Assembly: GCA_964576535.1 (NCBI GenBank)
Contig: CAZNWB010000053.1
Location: 1-23,356, forward strand
Length of the DNA stretch: 23,356 nt
Reading direction: 5' to 3'
From: 2-02-FULL-66-22 sp964576535
GTDB taxonomy: Bacteria > Methylomirabilota > Methylomirabilia > Methylomirabilales > 2-02-FULL-66-22
Shown: piece by piece, positions 1 to 8,873 of the stretch
How the letters are laid out: each line of letters begins with the position of its first letter
How positions within the stretch are numbered: position 1 is the first letter of the stretch
The notes under the pieces: generated by a model
Databases searched by the model: none
The model's input: only the letters and a program-made list of their open reading frames with translations
Told to the model about the DNA's origin: nothing
Program-made: the position numbers and the translations under genes

Positions 1-94
1 CTGCCATGCTACGCCACGCGGATGCCCCTGTCAAGGCTTACTTAACCTAGTAATATTATACGGATCGGTATAAGAGACCCACCGGGCGGCATCG

Positions 95-437
95 TCACAG
101 GGTGTCAGCCGGACTGCGAACGCCCTTGCCTCCCCGATTCAGGACATGGGTGTAGATCATTGTGGTTCGGACGTCCTGGTGGCCGAGCAGTTCCTGCACC
201 GTGCGAATGTCAAAACCGGCCTCGAGCACATGGGTGGTCCCGCACAATGCGGGATAAACTCCCGAATGGCGAATCGTGTGACATCCCACGCGTTTGACGA
301 TCCCAGCCTTTCGAACGGCCTCCCTGACGGCCCGTTAGAGGATGGTTTCATGGAAGCGACGCTATGAGCCGCTTGTCGCCCTCCAGGTGACTCAGAACTG
401 CCCTGGCTTCTCCGCGGGTCATCACGACGGGCAGGCG
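95..437 (-). pseudogene. intI: Integron-type tyrosine recombinase remnant
   Basis: This is the decayed C-terminal half of an integron integrase, a site-specific tyrosine recombinase that in its intact form recombines attI and attC sites. Reading the minus strand from 437, a segment beginning RLPVVMTRGEARAVL matches the start of the IntI catalytic domain. Near 361 it jumps, in another frame, to RRFHETIL, then a TAA stop where a glutamine is usual, then RAVREAVRKAGIVKRVGCH, the H-x-x-R box (HTIRHS), DIRTVQELLGHQDVRTT and the catalytic tyrosine in MIYTHVLNRGG. About 110 residues of the usual catalytic domain are missing at the jump. The H-x-x-R box is followed by about seven extra residues compared with the usual HSFATHLLEAG. 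The N-terminal domain is absent and truA begins at 755. It is clearly non-functional. The family assignment rests on remembered IntI motifs; another XerC/D-like recombinase is less likely because of the GHxDVxTTMIYTHVLNRGG tail. Confidence 0.85.
239..253. repeat. Small perfect hairpin inside the intI remnant
   Basis: The arms CCCGCA and TGCGGG are perfectly complementary with a 3-base loop. The hairpin lies within the extra in-frame residues found just after the H-x-x-R box of the recombinase remnant. The extra bases may therefore be a small palindromic insertion. Confidence 0.5.
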
Positions 438-754
438 GGGGGGTGGGGGAGCCGGTAGATGTCATGCGATTGCCCCCTCCAGGACACCGGGGAACCACCG
501 AGGCGATTTGACGCTACCATGAGCGGAAGGTGCCGTCAAGGCGGGCCCGGCGTATTGCCTCGGTCGGTTTGACTCGTGTCGCCGGAGAGGGCATACTGCT
601 GACGTGGGTCCCTCGTCAGGCCCACGGAGTGGGGACTGCCCTGCGCACTTTCGCTCACGCACCCCTCACCCTTTCCCTCTCTCCCTCGCAGGGGAAAGAG
701 TAGCGGTGAGGGGGTTGAGAGGTCAATACAGAAGATCGAAAGAGGCACTCGGCG
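438..754. other. Gene-free stretch between the intI remnant and truA
   Basis: I see no convincing gene here. The reading frames in this stretch are GC-rich shadows without recognisable motifs. It should once have held the N-terminal part of the integrase, but I cannot trace further integrase similarity above 437. No convincing attI or attC site is visible. The right part (about 660-714) is a palindromic repeat, listed separately. Confidence 0.6.
660..714. repeat. CCCTCACCC/GGTGAGGGG palindromic intergenic repeat
   Basis: The left arm acccctcaccctttccc and the right arm ggggaaagagtagcggtgagggggt are largely complementary, forming a long imperfect stem-loop. The same kind of element (an arm ending in agggtgagggg) recurs at 23185-23262. 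Elements of this style are common dispersed palindromes in GC-rich environmental genomes. It lies 40 bases upstream of the truA start. Confidence 0.7.
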
Positions 755-1489
755 ATGCCCCAGTTCAAACTGATCCTGGAGTACGAGGGCACGGCGTATC
801 ACGGCTGGCAGTTCCAGCCGGGCCTTCCGACGATCCAGGGCCTCCTGCAGGATACGCTGGCCCAGATCGTGGGGGTCCCGGTCCAGGTCACGGGAGCGGG
901 CCGCACCGACGCGGGTGTGCACGCCCTGGGGCAGGTGGCCAGCTTTCGCGCCGACACCCGCTTGGACGCTCCCACCCTCCGCCGGGCGCTGAATGCCTCC
1001 CTGCCCAGGGACATCGTCATCCGCCACGCTGAGGAGGTTCCCCCCAAGTTCGACGCGCAACGCTCGGCCCGCTCCAAGACGTACCGATACTCGATCCTCT
1101 CTCGGGACCACCCCTCCGCCTTGCTGGCCCGTCACAGCCTGTACGTGCCGGTCCCCCTGGAATTCGCGGCGATGGCCCGAGCCGGCGAGTTCATGATCGG
1201 GACGCACGACTTCTCCGCGTTCCGGGCGGGAACCTGCACGGCGGTCACATCGGTGCGGACGGTCCTGCAGGCCTCCTGGCGGCCGGAGGGGGACCTTTGG
1301 CATTTCGAGATCACGGCGAACGGGTTCCTCCAGCACATGGTGCGGATCCTGGTCGGCACCCTGCTGGAGGTGGGACGGGGGAAGCACCGTTCCTCACACG
1401 TCCGGGACGTGCTGGCCAGCCGGGACAGACGACGGGCGGGAAAGACGGCGCCCCCGCACGGGCTGTGCCTGGTGGAAGTCCACTATTAG
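755..1489 (+). CDS. truA: tRNA pseudouridine(38-40) synthase TruA
   Basis: TruA converts uridines 38-40 in the anticodon stem-loop of many tRNAs to pseudouridine in the cytoplasm. The 244-residue product has the usual family length. Early on it has the YEGTAYHGWQ motif, then GRTDAGVHALGQ, in which Asp52 is the expected catalytic aspartate. The C-terminal half contains the FQHMVR-type motif (here FLQHMVRILVG) and ends in GLCLVEVHY. The start is the ATG giving MPQFKLILEYEG, with a modest AGAGG ribosome binding site about 9 bases upstream. It stands alone between a palindromic repeat and a transposable element, so it is probably monocistronic. Nothing in it looks damaged. Confidence 0.97.
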   Translation: MPQFKLILEYEGTAYHGWQFQPGLPTIQGLLQDTLAQIVGVPVQVTGAGRTDAGVHALGQVASFRADTRLDAPTLRRALNASLPRDIVIRHAEEVPPKFDAQRSARSKTYRYSILSRDHPSALLARHSLYVPVPLEFAAMARAGEFMIGTHDFSAFRAGTCTAVTSVRTVLQASWRPEGDLWHFEITANGFLQHMVRILVGTLLEVGRGKHRSSHVRDVLASRDRRRAGKTAPPHGLCLVEVHY

Positions 1490-1499
1490 CCCGAATTGT

Positions 1500-1521
1500 T
1501 TACCGCCAAGGTCGCCAAGAA
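1500..1521. repeat. CGCCAAG tandem repeat, copy 1
   Basis: The sequence taccgccaaggtcgccaag directly follows truA. Its reverse complement closely matches cttggcgtcttggcggtt at 12824-12841. It is a dispersed intergenic repeat of unknown role, of a type often seen in environmental bacterial genomes. Confidence 0.55.
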
Positions 1522-1612
1522 TACGATGTTCCGATCTCTCCCTCGAAGACTGTAAGAGCCAGCTGTTGGTGCCGTGAGAAATAGGGGACGGAGGAATAGG
1601 GGACGTTGGGAC

Positions 1613-1649
1613 GGAAGGAATAGGGGACGTTGTTGACTAAATAGACTTA
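1613..1649 (+). repeat. Left inverted end of the transposase unit
   Basis: The core aggggacgttgttgactaa is repeated in reverse complement at 2667-2702. The two copies differ at only a few positions (for example aatagactta here against agtggactta there). Two partial direct copies lie just to the left at 1580-1590 and 1595-1605. Confidence 0.85.
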
Positions 1650-1695
1650 CCCTGATAGCCTCTGCCCTCGACGCGAACGGAGGAGGGGGAACGAG

Positions 1696-2679
1696 ATGCC
1701 GCGCCGGGCTCGGCTGGATGCCCCGGACACCCTGCACCATGTGATCGTACGCGGGATCGAACGGGGGCGCATCGTGGCCGACCACCGGGACCGAGCGGCC
1801 TTTCTCACCCGTCTCGGTGCGGCCGCGACGGCCACTGGAACTGTAATCTACGCCTGGGCCCTGCTCCCCAACCACGCCCACCTCCTTCTTCGGAGCGGCC
1901 CCTCTGGGCTCCCCCCATTCATGCGGCGCTTTCTCACCGGGTATGCCGGGGACTTCAACCGCCGGCACAAGCGGCATGGACATCTGTTCCAGAACCGCTA
2001 TAAGTCCATTGTGGTGGAGGAGGACGCCTACTTCCGAGAGTTGGTGCGCTACATCCATCTGAACCCCCTCCGAGCCAAGTCCGTCCAGAATCTCTCCGCG
2101 CTCGACCGGTTCCCCTGGTGCGGCCATGCCGCCCTGCTGGGGCGGGTGGTGCCCCCCTGGCACGACTGCCGCTCTGTGCTGGCGTGGTTCGGGCGGACCG
2201 AAAAGGCAGCTCGCCGCTCTTACCGGGCCTACGTGCAGGAGGGCCTCCCCCAGGGCCGCCGCCCCGAACTGGTGGGGGGCGGCTTGGTCCGGTCGTTGGG
2301 AGGCTGGGCCGAGGTTCGGGCCATCCGCCAGCGCAAGGCGCCGGTCCTGGCGGATCCCCGGATCCTCGGGACCGGGGCCTTCGTGGAGCAGATGCTTCAG
2401 GCGGGGGATGCCCGGCTGCGGGCCCAGCGGGGGTGGGATCGGCGGCGGGAGGACGCCCAGAAATGGATCATCCGCCACTGCCGCCGTGCAGGCATTACCC
2501 CCGAGGAGGTGCGTCGCGGGGGCCGGCGTCAGCCGGTCGCGACCGTCCGGGCTCAGATCGCGGTGGGGCTCGTGACCGAGCTCGGGCTCTCCCTCGCGGA
2601 GGCAGCCCGCCAGCTCGGGATCTCCACCTCGGGGATTGCGAAGATCCTCAGCCGGAGGGGAAAACATAAGTCCACTTAG
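1696..2679 (+). CDS. REP-associated/IS200-like tyrosine transposase (Transposase_17)
   Basis: This is a Y1 single-strand DNA transposase of the Transposase_17/RAYT class, which nicks hairpin-containing repeats through a tyrosine. The 327-residue product begins MPRRARLDAPDTLHHVIVRG, typical for the class. It carries the HUH metal-binding motif as H60-A-H62 within LLPNHAHLLLR, and the probable catalytic Tyr119 in RYIHLNPLRA. Residues after about 240 form a second domain that looks like a DnaA-type helix-turn-helix (LSLAEAARQLGISTSGIAKIL), common in long RAYTs. The ATG has a strong GGAGG-type site (ggaggaggggg) about 5 bases upstream. The stop codon lies inside the right inverted end. All key residues are present, so it is probably active. 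Confidence 0.93.
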   Translation: MPRRARLDAPDTLHHVIVRGIERGRIVADHRDRAAFLTRLGAAATATGTVIYAWALLPNHAHLLLRSGPSGLPPFMRRFLTGYAGDFNRRHKRHGHLFQNRYKSIVVEEDAYFRELVRYIHLNPLRAKSVQNLSALDRFPWCGHAALLGRVVPPWHDCRSVLAWFGRTEKAARRSYRAYVQEGLPQGRRPELVGGGLVRSLGGWAEVRAIRQRKAPVLADPRILGTGAFVEQMLQAGDARLRAQRGWDRRREDAQKWIIRHCRRAGITPEEVRRGGRRQPVATVRAQIAVGLVTELGLSLAEAARQLGISTSGIAKILSRRGKHKST

Positions 2680-2702
2680 TCAACAACGTCCCCTATCCGT
2701 CC
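2667..2702 (-). repeat. Right inverted end of the transposase unit
   Basis: This is the inverted partner of 1613-1649, and it overlaps the last codons and stop of the transposase gene. An additional partial copy follows at 2706-2720. Overlap of the gene end with its own recognition repeat links the two functionally. Confidence 0.85.
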
Positions 2703-2811
2703 CGTCGCCCCTATCCGTCCGGTGGGAGACGGTGTGGAAGAAGTTGAGGCCTAGGACCGCCGCGACGTCCCCCCACGAGAGAGGTGTTCGGTTCTTTCTG
2801 CCTCAGGCGGA

Positions 2812-2868
2812 TTCGGTGGTTCGGTCGTTCACCTCCGGCTGAACCGCCGAACAGGCGAACGGCCGAAC
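2812..2868. repeat. Nested alternative hairpins upstream of leuS
   Basis: The arm ttcggtggttc (2812-2822) pairs with gaaccgccgaa (2841-2851), and the overlapping arm gttcggtcgttc (2819-2830) pairs with gaacggccgaac (2857-2868). Each stem has a single G-T mismatch. The two stems share bases, so only one can form at a time. They lie upstream of the probable leuS promoter, so they are unlikely to be a leuS leader. They may be a degenerate repeat or the terminator of the preceding unit. Confidence 0.5.
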
Positions 2869-2892
2869 GCTCCTTCTCCGGGTAGCATCTCC

Positions 2893-2921
2893 TTGCCAAC
2901 GCCGGGGTCTCGTGCTACATA
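2893..2921 (+). promoter_or_regulatory. Putative sigma70 promoter of leuS
   Basis: TTGCCA (2893-2898) and TACATA (2916-2921) are separated by exactly 17 bases. They end about 28 bases before the leuS start, giving a short leader that holds the ribosome binding site. Confidence 0.55.
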
Positions 2922-2949
2922 AGGCCGACCTGAAAGCGGAGGGGCCTGC

Positions 2950-5571
<2,622 letters not shown>

Positions 5572-5580
5572 ACACCCGAC

Positions 5581-6123
5581 ATGCTGACCGGCCATCCTAA
5601 CGCCAGCCGTCGCACCCTCCCGCTCCCCCTCGTTCTTCTGGTCATCCTTCTGCTGTGGGTCACCGGGTGCGGCTATCAGCCCCACGGGCTGGGAAGCCTG
5701 CCGCCGGAGCTGCAGCGCCTGCATCTGGCTGCCCTCAGGAACGAGACATTCCGGCCCGGCCTGCAAGGGATCGTGGGCACGGCAATCCTGCAACAACTGC
5801 AACAGGACGGCCGGATCCGCGTGGCCCCACAGGAGGCCGCGGACGCCGTCCTCGTGGGCACCATCACCGCATACCAGAACATCCCCATTACCTTCAATCA
5901 GTCGGACGTCGGCCAACGGTTCCGCCTTCGGCTCATCATGACCCTGCATCTGACAGAGCGAGGCAAGGAGAAGCCGCTTCTGAGGGAGGAGGTCTACGGG
6001 GAGGCCTATTACACGGCGGGGACAGAGGTCGAGGCGACGCGTACGGCCCAGGAGGAGGCCACCTTCCGCGCGGCGCAGGATCTCGCCATCCGGATGGTGA
6101 CGCGGCTCCTGGAAGGGCTATAA
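5581..6123 (+). CDS. lptE: LPS-assembly lipoprotein LptE-like
   Basis: LptE is an outer-membrane lipoprotein that plugs the LptD barrel and helps insert lipopolysaccharide. The 180-residue product has a basic N-terminus (residues 1-11), a hydrophobic stretch of about 16 residues and a lipobox ending VTGC, so Cys30 is the likely lipidated residue. GCGYQPHG directly follows, the GY signature typical of LptE. The mature part has the family's alternating beta pattern (RLRLIMTLHLTERG) and a C-terminal helix (EEATFRAAQDLAIRMVTRLL). It begins 9 bases after leuS and is probably cotranscribed. The leuS-lptE pairing is also common in proteobacteria. Its presence indicates an outer membrane with LPS. 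Sequence conservation in this family is low, so the symbol rests on motif plus context. Confidence 0.85.
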   Translation: MLTGHPNASRRTLPLPLVLLVILLLWVTGCGYQPHGLGSLPPELQRLHLAALRNETFRPGLQGIVGTAILQQLQQDGRIRVAPQEAADAVLVGTITAYQNIPITFNQSDVGQRFRLRLIMTLHLTERGKEKPLLREEVYGEAYYTAGTEVEATRTAQEEATFRAAQDLAIRMVTRLLEGL

Positions 6124-6132
6124 CGACAGGGA

Positions 6133-6148
6133 TCCCGCCGAGGCGGGA
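6133..6148. terminator. Hairpin between convergent lptE and rpsT
   Basis: TCCCGCC and GGCGGGA are complementary with almost no loop, placed between the lptE stop (6121-6123) and the rpsT stop (6149-6151). It may serve both converging transcripts. Neither side has a T-run, so termination is uncertain. Confidence 0.4.
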
Positions 6149-6451
6149 CTATCGCGGTCGGATATCGGTATCGGCCGGGGTTGCCGATTTGGCCAGCCGG
6201 TTCAATTGGCGCATCAGCCGTGACTTCTGCCGGGCGGCGGCATTCTTGTGCAGGATCCCCTGACTCACCGCGCGGTCAAGGATGGGGGCAGCCTCGGCGA
6301 GGTGCTGTTTCGCGGCGTCCGCCTTATTGCTGGCCAGGGCCACCCGGACGCGCTTGATGCTCGACCGCACCTTTCCCTTGGCGGCGCGGTTGCGGGCGGT
6401 GCGGCGCGCGGTGCGCCGCAAATCCTTCATGGACGACTTGATGATCGGCAT
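6149..6451 (-). CDS. rpsT: 30S ribosomal protein S20
   Basis: S20 binds 16S rRNA early in assembly of the small ribosomal subunit. The 100-residue, very basic product starts MPIIKSSMKDLRRTARRTARN, close to the family's MPxxKSAxKR start. The helical core (RSSIKRVRVALAS and AAPILDRAVSQGILHKNAAARQKSRL) is conserved. The length is slightly above the usual 85-90 because of the tail ADTDIRPR. The start has a GAGAGGAG ribosome binding site about 10 bases upstream on the minus strand. It converges on lptE, diverges from murJ, and has its own promoter at 6527-6555. Confidence 0.97.
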   Translation of the reverse strand: MPIIKSSMKDLRRTARRTARNRAAKGKVRSSIKRVRVALASNKADAAKQHLAEAAPILDRAVSQGILHKNAAARQKSRLMRQLNRLAKSATPADTDIRPR

Positions 6452-6496
6452 GCAGATGACTCCTCTCTCACGTTCATGACGCGACGATCCCCGGGA

Positions 6497-6518
6497 CGTC
6501 CGCCCGGCGGGTCGGACG
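6497..6518 (-). promoter_or_regulatory. Hairpin in the rpsT leader
   Basis: CGTCCG and CGGACG form a six-base stem, extended by an inner CCC/GGG, within the roughly 70-base leader between the rpsT promoter and its start codon. S20 autoregulates its translation in enterobacteria. Whether this hairpin takes part is only a guess. Confidence 0.35.
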
Positions 6519-6526
6519 GCCGTCTC

Positions 6527-6555
6527 CTTGTAAGAGAGTGTGGAAGGGATGTCAA
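6527..6555 (-). promoter_or_regulatory. Putative strong sigma70 promoter of rpsT
   Basis: On the minus strand TTGACA (6555-6550) and TACAAG (6532-6527) are separated by 17 bases. It is one of the best -35 matches in the window, as expected for a ribosomal protein gene. Confidence 0.6.
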
Positions 6556-6570
6556 GGGATTTCTCCGAGG

Positions 6571-6621
6571 AACGTAAGACGTAAAACGTAAATCGTGATT
6601 TGCACGGCTTACGTTTTACGC
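6571..6621. repeat. ACGTAAAACGTAA inverted repeat
   Basis: A perfect 12-base inverted repeat, CGTAAAACGTAA (6580-6591) with TTACGTTTTACG (6609-6620), is preceded by a further ACGTAAGA unit. It is AT-rich against a GC-rich background and lies between the divergent rpsT and murJ genes. It belongs to a style of dispersed intergenic repeat found in many environmental genomes. It could also influence the divergent promoters. Confidence 0.75.
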
Positions 6622-6643
6622 TTCAGATCTTATCGAGGGACAC

Positions 6644-8245
6644 ATGAGTTCCCAGGCGGGCCAGGTGCGGCAGATCGCCTCGGCGGCGGGGGTCGTCGCT
6701 CTTGCCACCCTGCTCAGCAGGGCCCTCGGCTTCGTCCGCGACATGGCCATTGCCTGGCTCTTCGGGGCGGGGATGATGGCCGACGCCTTTTTCGTGGCCT
6801 TCCGGATTCCCAGCACCCTCCGCGAACTCCTTGGGGAAGGAGCCCTGTCGGCGGTCTTCGTTCCCGTCTTCACCCGGACCGCGACCCGGGAGGGCCGCCA
6901 GGCGGCCTGGGATCTCGCGTCGGTGGTGATGGGGACCTTGGTCGTGGTTCTGGCAGGCGTGACACTCCTGGGGGTCGTTTTCTCGCCGGAGATCGTGCGG
7001 GTCCTGGCGCCCGGCTTCGCCGAGATTCCCGGGAAGCTTGCCCTCACCATCCAACTGCTCCGGATCATGTTTCCCTACATCTTTTTGGTCGGGCTGGCCG
7101 CCCTCTTCATGGCGATCCTGAACAGCCTGGGGCACTTCCTGACGCCGGCCCTCTCTCCGACCGTGCTAAACGTCGCCATGATCGTTGCGGCGCTGGTCAT
7201 CGCGCCTCGGGCCAGCAATCCGGTCGTGCCGCTGGCCGTCGCGGTGCTGGTGGGCGGTGCCGGCCAGCTGCTCATCCAGGTGCCCCCCGCCATGGCCAGG
7301 GGATGGCGACCGAGGCTGCGCGTGGCGCCGGGCGATCCCCGGGTGCGGGAAATGGCGCGCCTGATGGCGCCGGGAGTGGGGGGACTGGCCATCACGCAGA
7401 TCAATTTCTTTGTGGGAACGTTCCTCGCCTCCTTTCTCGCCCAGGGAAGCGTGGCGGCACTCACCTATGCCTTTCGCCTTGTGCAGTTTCCCATCGGGGT
7501 CGTGGGGGTGGCCATCGCCACGGGAGCTTTGCCTGTCATGGCGGCGGCCTTCGCGAAGGAGGCCGTGGGAGACATGAAGGCTGCCCTCCAGGGGAGCATG
7601 CGCCTGGCAATCTTTCTCACGCTGCCGGCGATGGTGGGCCTCCTGGTCTTCGGGCGGCCGATCGTGCACGTCCTCTTCGAGCGGGGCGCTTTCACCCGCC
7701 CGGTGACGATCCTGACAGCCGACATCCTTCTGGCCTACACGCTGGGGCTGGTCTTCTACGTCTGCAACCGGATCGTCGCCCCGGCCTTCTACGCGATGCA
7801 GGATACCTGGACGCCGATGAGAACTGGGATGCTGGCGGTCGGCGTGAACATCACTGCCAGCCTCCTGTTCATGCGGCCCCTGGGGGCGGCGGGCCTGGCG
7901 CTGGCCACCGCGGTGGCGTCGGCAACCAACCTTATCCTCCTGTTCACGTTCCTGCGGCGCCGTCTCGGCCCGGTGGGGGTCACACGGCTCCTGTGGCCGG
8001 CGGCCAAAGTCGGCCTGGCCTGTCTTCCCATGATCATGTGGGGGATCATGTCGCAGGCCTGGTGGGACGTCCTGGCGACCTCGGGGACGGCGGCCAAGGC
8101 AGCCGTGTTGTTCGGGCAACTCGGGGTGGCGGTGGCACTCTTCGTAGTGACCGCCGGGGCCTTGCGATGCGAGGAATTCCGCTGGGTACTGGATCTTCTG
8201 AGGCGACGTGGCTCCGGACCGGTGGGAAACGGAGTGGCCCCGTAG
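6644..8245 (+). CDS. murJ: Lipid II flippase MurJ
   Basis: MurJ flips the peptidoglycan precursor lipid II across the inner membrane. The 533-residue product is hydrophobic throughout, consistent with about 14 membrane segments of the MOP exporter superfamily. The N-terminal signature is well kept: LSRALGFVRDMAIAWLFGAG, then DAFFVAFRIPSTLRELLGEGALSAVFVPVF. It includes Arg26, Arg32, Arg54 and Arg60, which correspond to conserved cavity arginines in MviN/MurJ. The middle motif FRLVQFPIGVVGVAIATGALP is also typical. The ATG has CGAGGGA about 4 bases upstream. It diverges from rpsT, has no close partner downstream, and no clear terminator follows. Confidence 0.96.
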   Translation: MSSQAGQVRQIASAAGVVALATLLSRALGFVRDMAIAWLFGAGMMADAFFVAFRIPSTLRELLGEGALSAVFVPVFTRTATREGRQAAWDLASVVMGTLVVVLAGVTLLGVVFSPEIVRVLAPGFAEIPGKLALTIQLLRIMFPYIFLVGLAALFMAILNSLGHFLTPALSPTVLNVAMIVAALVIAPRASNPVVPLAVAVLVGGAGQLLIQVPPAMARGWRPRLRVAPGDPRVREMARLMAPGVGGLAITQINFFVGTFLASFLAQGSVAALTYAFRLVQFPIGVVGVAIATGALPVMAAAFAKEAVGDMKAALQGSMRLAIFLTLPAMVGLLVFGRPIVHVLFERGAFTRPVTILTADILLAYTLGLVFYVCNRIVAPAFYAMQDTWTPMRTGMLAVGVNITASLLFMRPLGAAGLALATAVASATNLILLFTFLRRRLGPVGVTRLLWPAAKVGLACLPMIMWGIMSQAWWDVLATSGTAAKAAVLFGQLGVAVALFVVTAGALRCEEFRWVLDLLRRRGSGPVGNGVAP

Positions 8246-8426
8246 CTGTCATGAGCATGAAGTCAACGGGTTCCGCTCTGGCTTTCCCGCACGGGTGACC
8301 AAGCGAATCGCGGCGGCGGATGACGGCGGGCACCTGGGAAAGATTTGCCTTTGGACAGGAGGGTTGAGCAAGAGTTGCCTGGGAAGTTACGCGAGATGAC
8401 GAAATGAGAAGGCGAGGGTCCTGATC
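8246..8426. other. Spacer between murJ and a small minus-strand ORF
   Basis: I see no gene, tRNA or strong hairpin here. The only pattern is a short direct repeat, cctgggaa, at about 8334 and 8379. Confidence 0.4.
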
Positions 8427-8603
8427 CTATCCTTCCCGGTCCTCTTCGGGCTCGCTGGGCGCAGGTGGGCGGCCGTACTGGTAGCGCCGCCGGAGGCGCA
8501 GGATCCGGATAAGCTCCAGGACCTGAATAAGCTCTTGCTTGGTGGCTGTTTCCAGCCAGGCGAGAATCTCCTGGCGGATCTCCGTGGGTTTTCGTTCAGG
8601 CAT
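8427..8603 (-). CDS. Small hypothetical protein, 58 residues
   Basis: I do not recognise this gene. It encodes a 58-residue product starting MPERKPTEIRQEILAWLE. It is predicted to form a helix rich in Glu, Leu and Ile (ETATKQELIQVLELIRILRL), followed by a basic RRRYQYGR patch and an acidic tail (EPEEDREG). The alternation of hydrophobic and charged residues and the ordered basic-then-acidic ends look like a real small protein, possibly a coiled coil or a DNA- or partner-binding regulator. The ribosome binding site (AAGAGC) is weak. It sits alone and antisense between murJ and the ilv operon. It could be a chance frame in GC-rich DNA. Confidence 0.45.
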   Translation of the reverse strand: MPERKPTEIRQEILAWLETATKQELIQVLELIRILRLRRRYQYGRPPAPSEPEEDREG

Positions 8604-8736
8604 GCGTTGCTCTTGTTTCTGGGTCCCCCGCCCGGATTTCCGGCACTAACGGCCTCAAGGAGTGCAAGAGGGCGGCCAGACAAGAGGAGATGCATGTAAC
8701 TTCGCGCCATTTCGATTCTCTCGGGAAAGTTTTTAG

Positions 8737-8765
8737 TTGACTGGAACGGTGGCCTATGGTATCAA
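8737..8765 (+). promoter_or_regulatory. Putative sigma70 promoter of the ilvBNC operon
   Basis: TTGACT (8737-8742) and TATCAA (8760-8765) are separated by 17 bases and preceded by an AT-rich patch (gtttttagt). This leaves a leader of about 100 bases before ilvB. Confidence 0.6.
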
Positions 8766-8836
8766 CCCAGGCTTACGAGCCCGCCCCTAGGTCCTACCGG
8801 TTGGACGGCCGGGCGGGTGTTGTTGCCATGCGGCCG

Positions 8837-8855
8837 GCAGGAGCGATCCTCCTGC
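8837..8855 (+). promoter_or_regulatory. Hairpin just upstream of the ilvB ribosome binding site
   Basis: GCAGGAG (8837-8843) and CTCCTGC (8849-8855) are perfectly complementary with a 5-base loop. The hairpin ends 4 bases before the GGGAGGG site at 8860-8866. GGAG within the left arm is itself an SD-like sequence, so the stem could sequester a decoy or affect ribosome access. No T-run follows, so it is not a classical attenuator. Confidence 0.45.
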
Positions 8856-8873
8856 GGCGGGAGGGACACCGAC

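Larger units (their letters stand above)
1580..2720 (+). mobile_element. REP-associated Y1 transposase unit with inverted ends
   Basis: A single transposase gene is bracketed by an inverted repeat of about 36 bases at 1613-1649 and 2667-2702. Outward-lying extra copies of the short motif aataggggacg occur at 1580-1590 and 1595-1605, and an inverted copy (cgcccctatccgtcc) at 2706-2720. Near-identical ends plus an intact gene suggest recent arrival between truA and leuS. The layout matches REP-associated tyrosine transposases (RAYTs), which act on flanking hairpin repeats. I see no clear target duplication, which fits single-strand Y1 transposition. The outer borders are uncertain. Confidence 0.75.

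Noticed and set aside
1..94. attI/attC recombination site or gene remnant beside the intI fossil
   Set aside because: The stretch is AT-rich around 40-75, but I see no paired core sites or imperfect attC palindrome and no reading frame.
157..498. 113-residue minus-strand ORF at the intI remnant
   Set aside because: It is one of the out-of-frame readings of the integrase fossil; the conserved motifs lie in the other frames.
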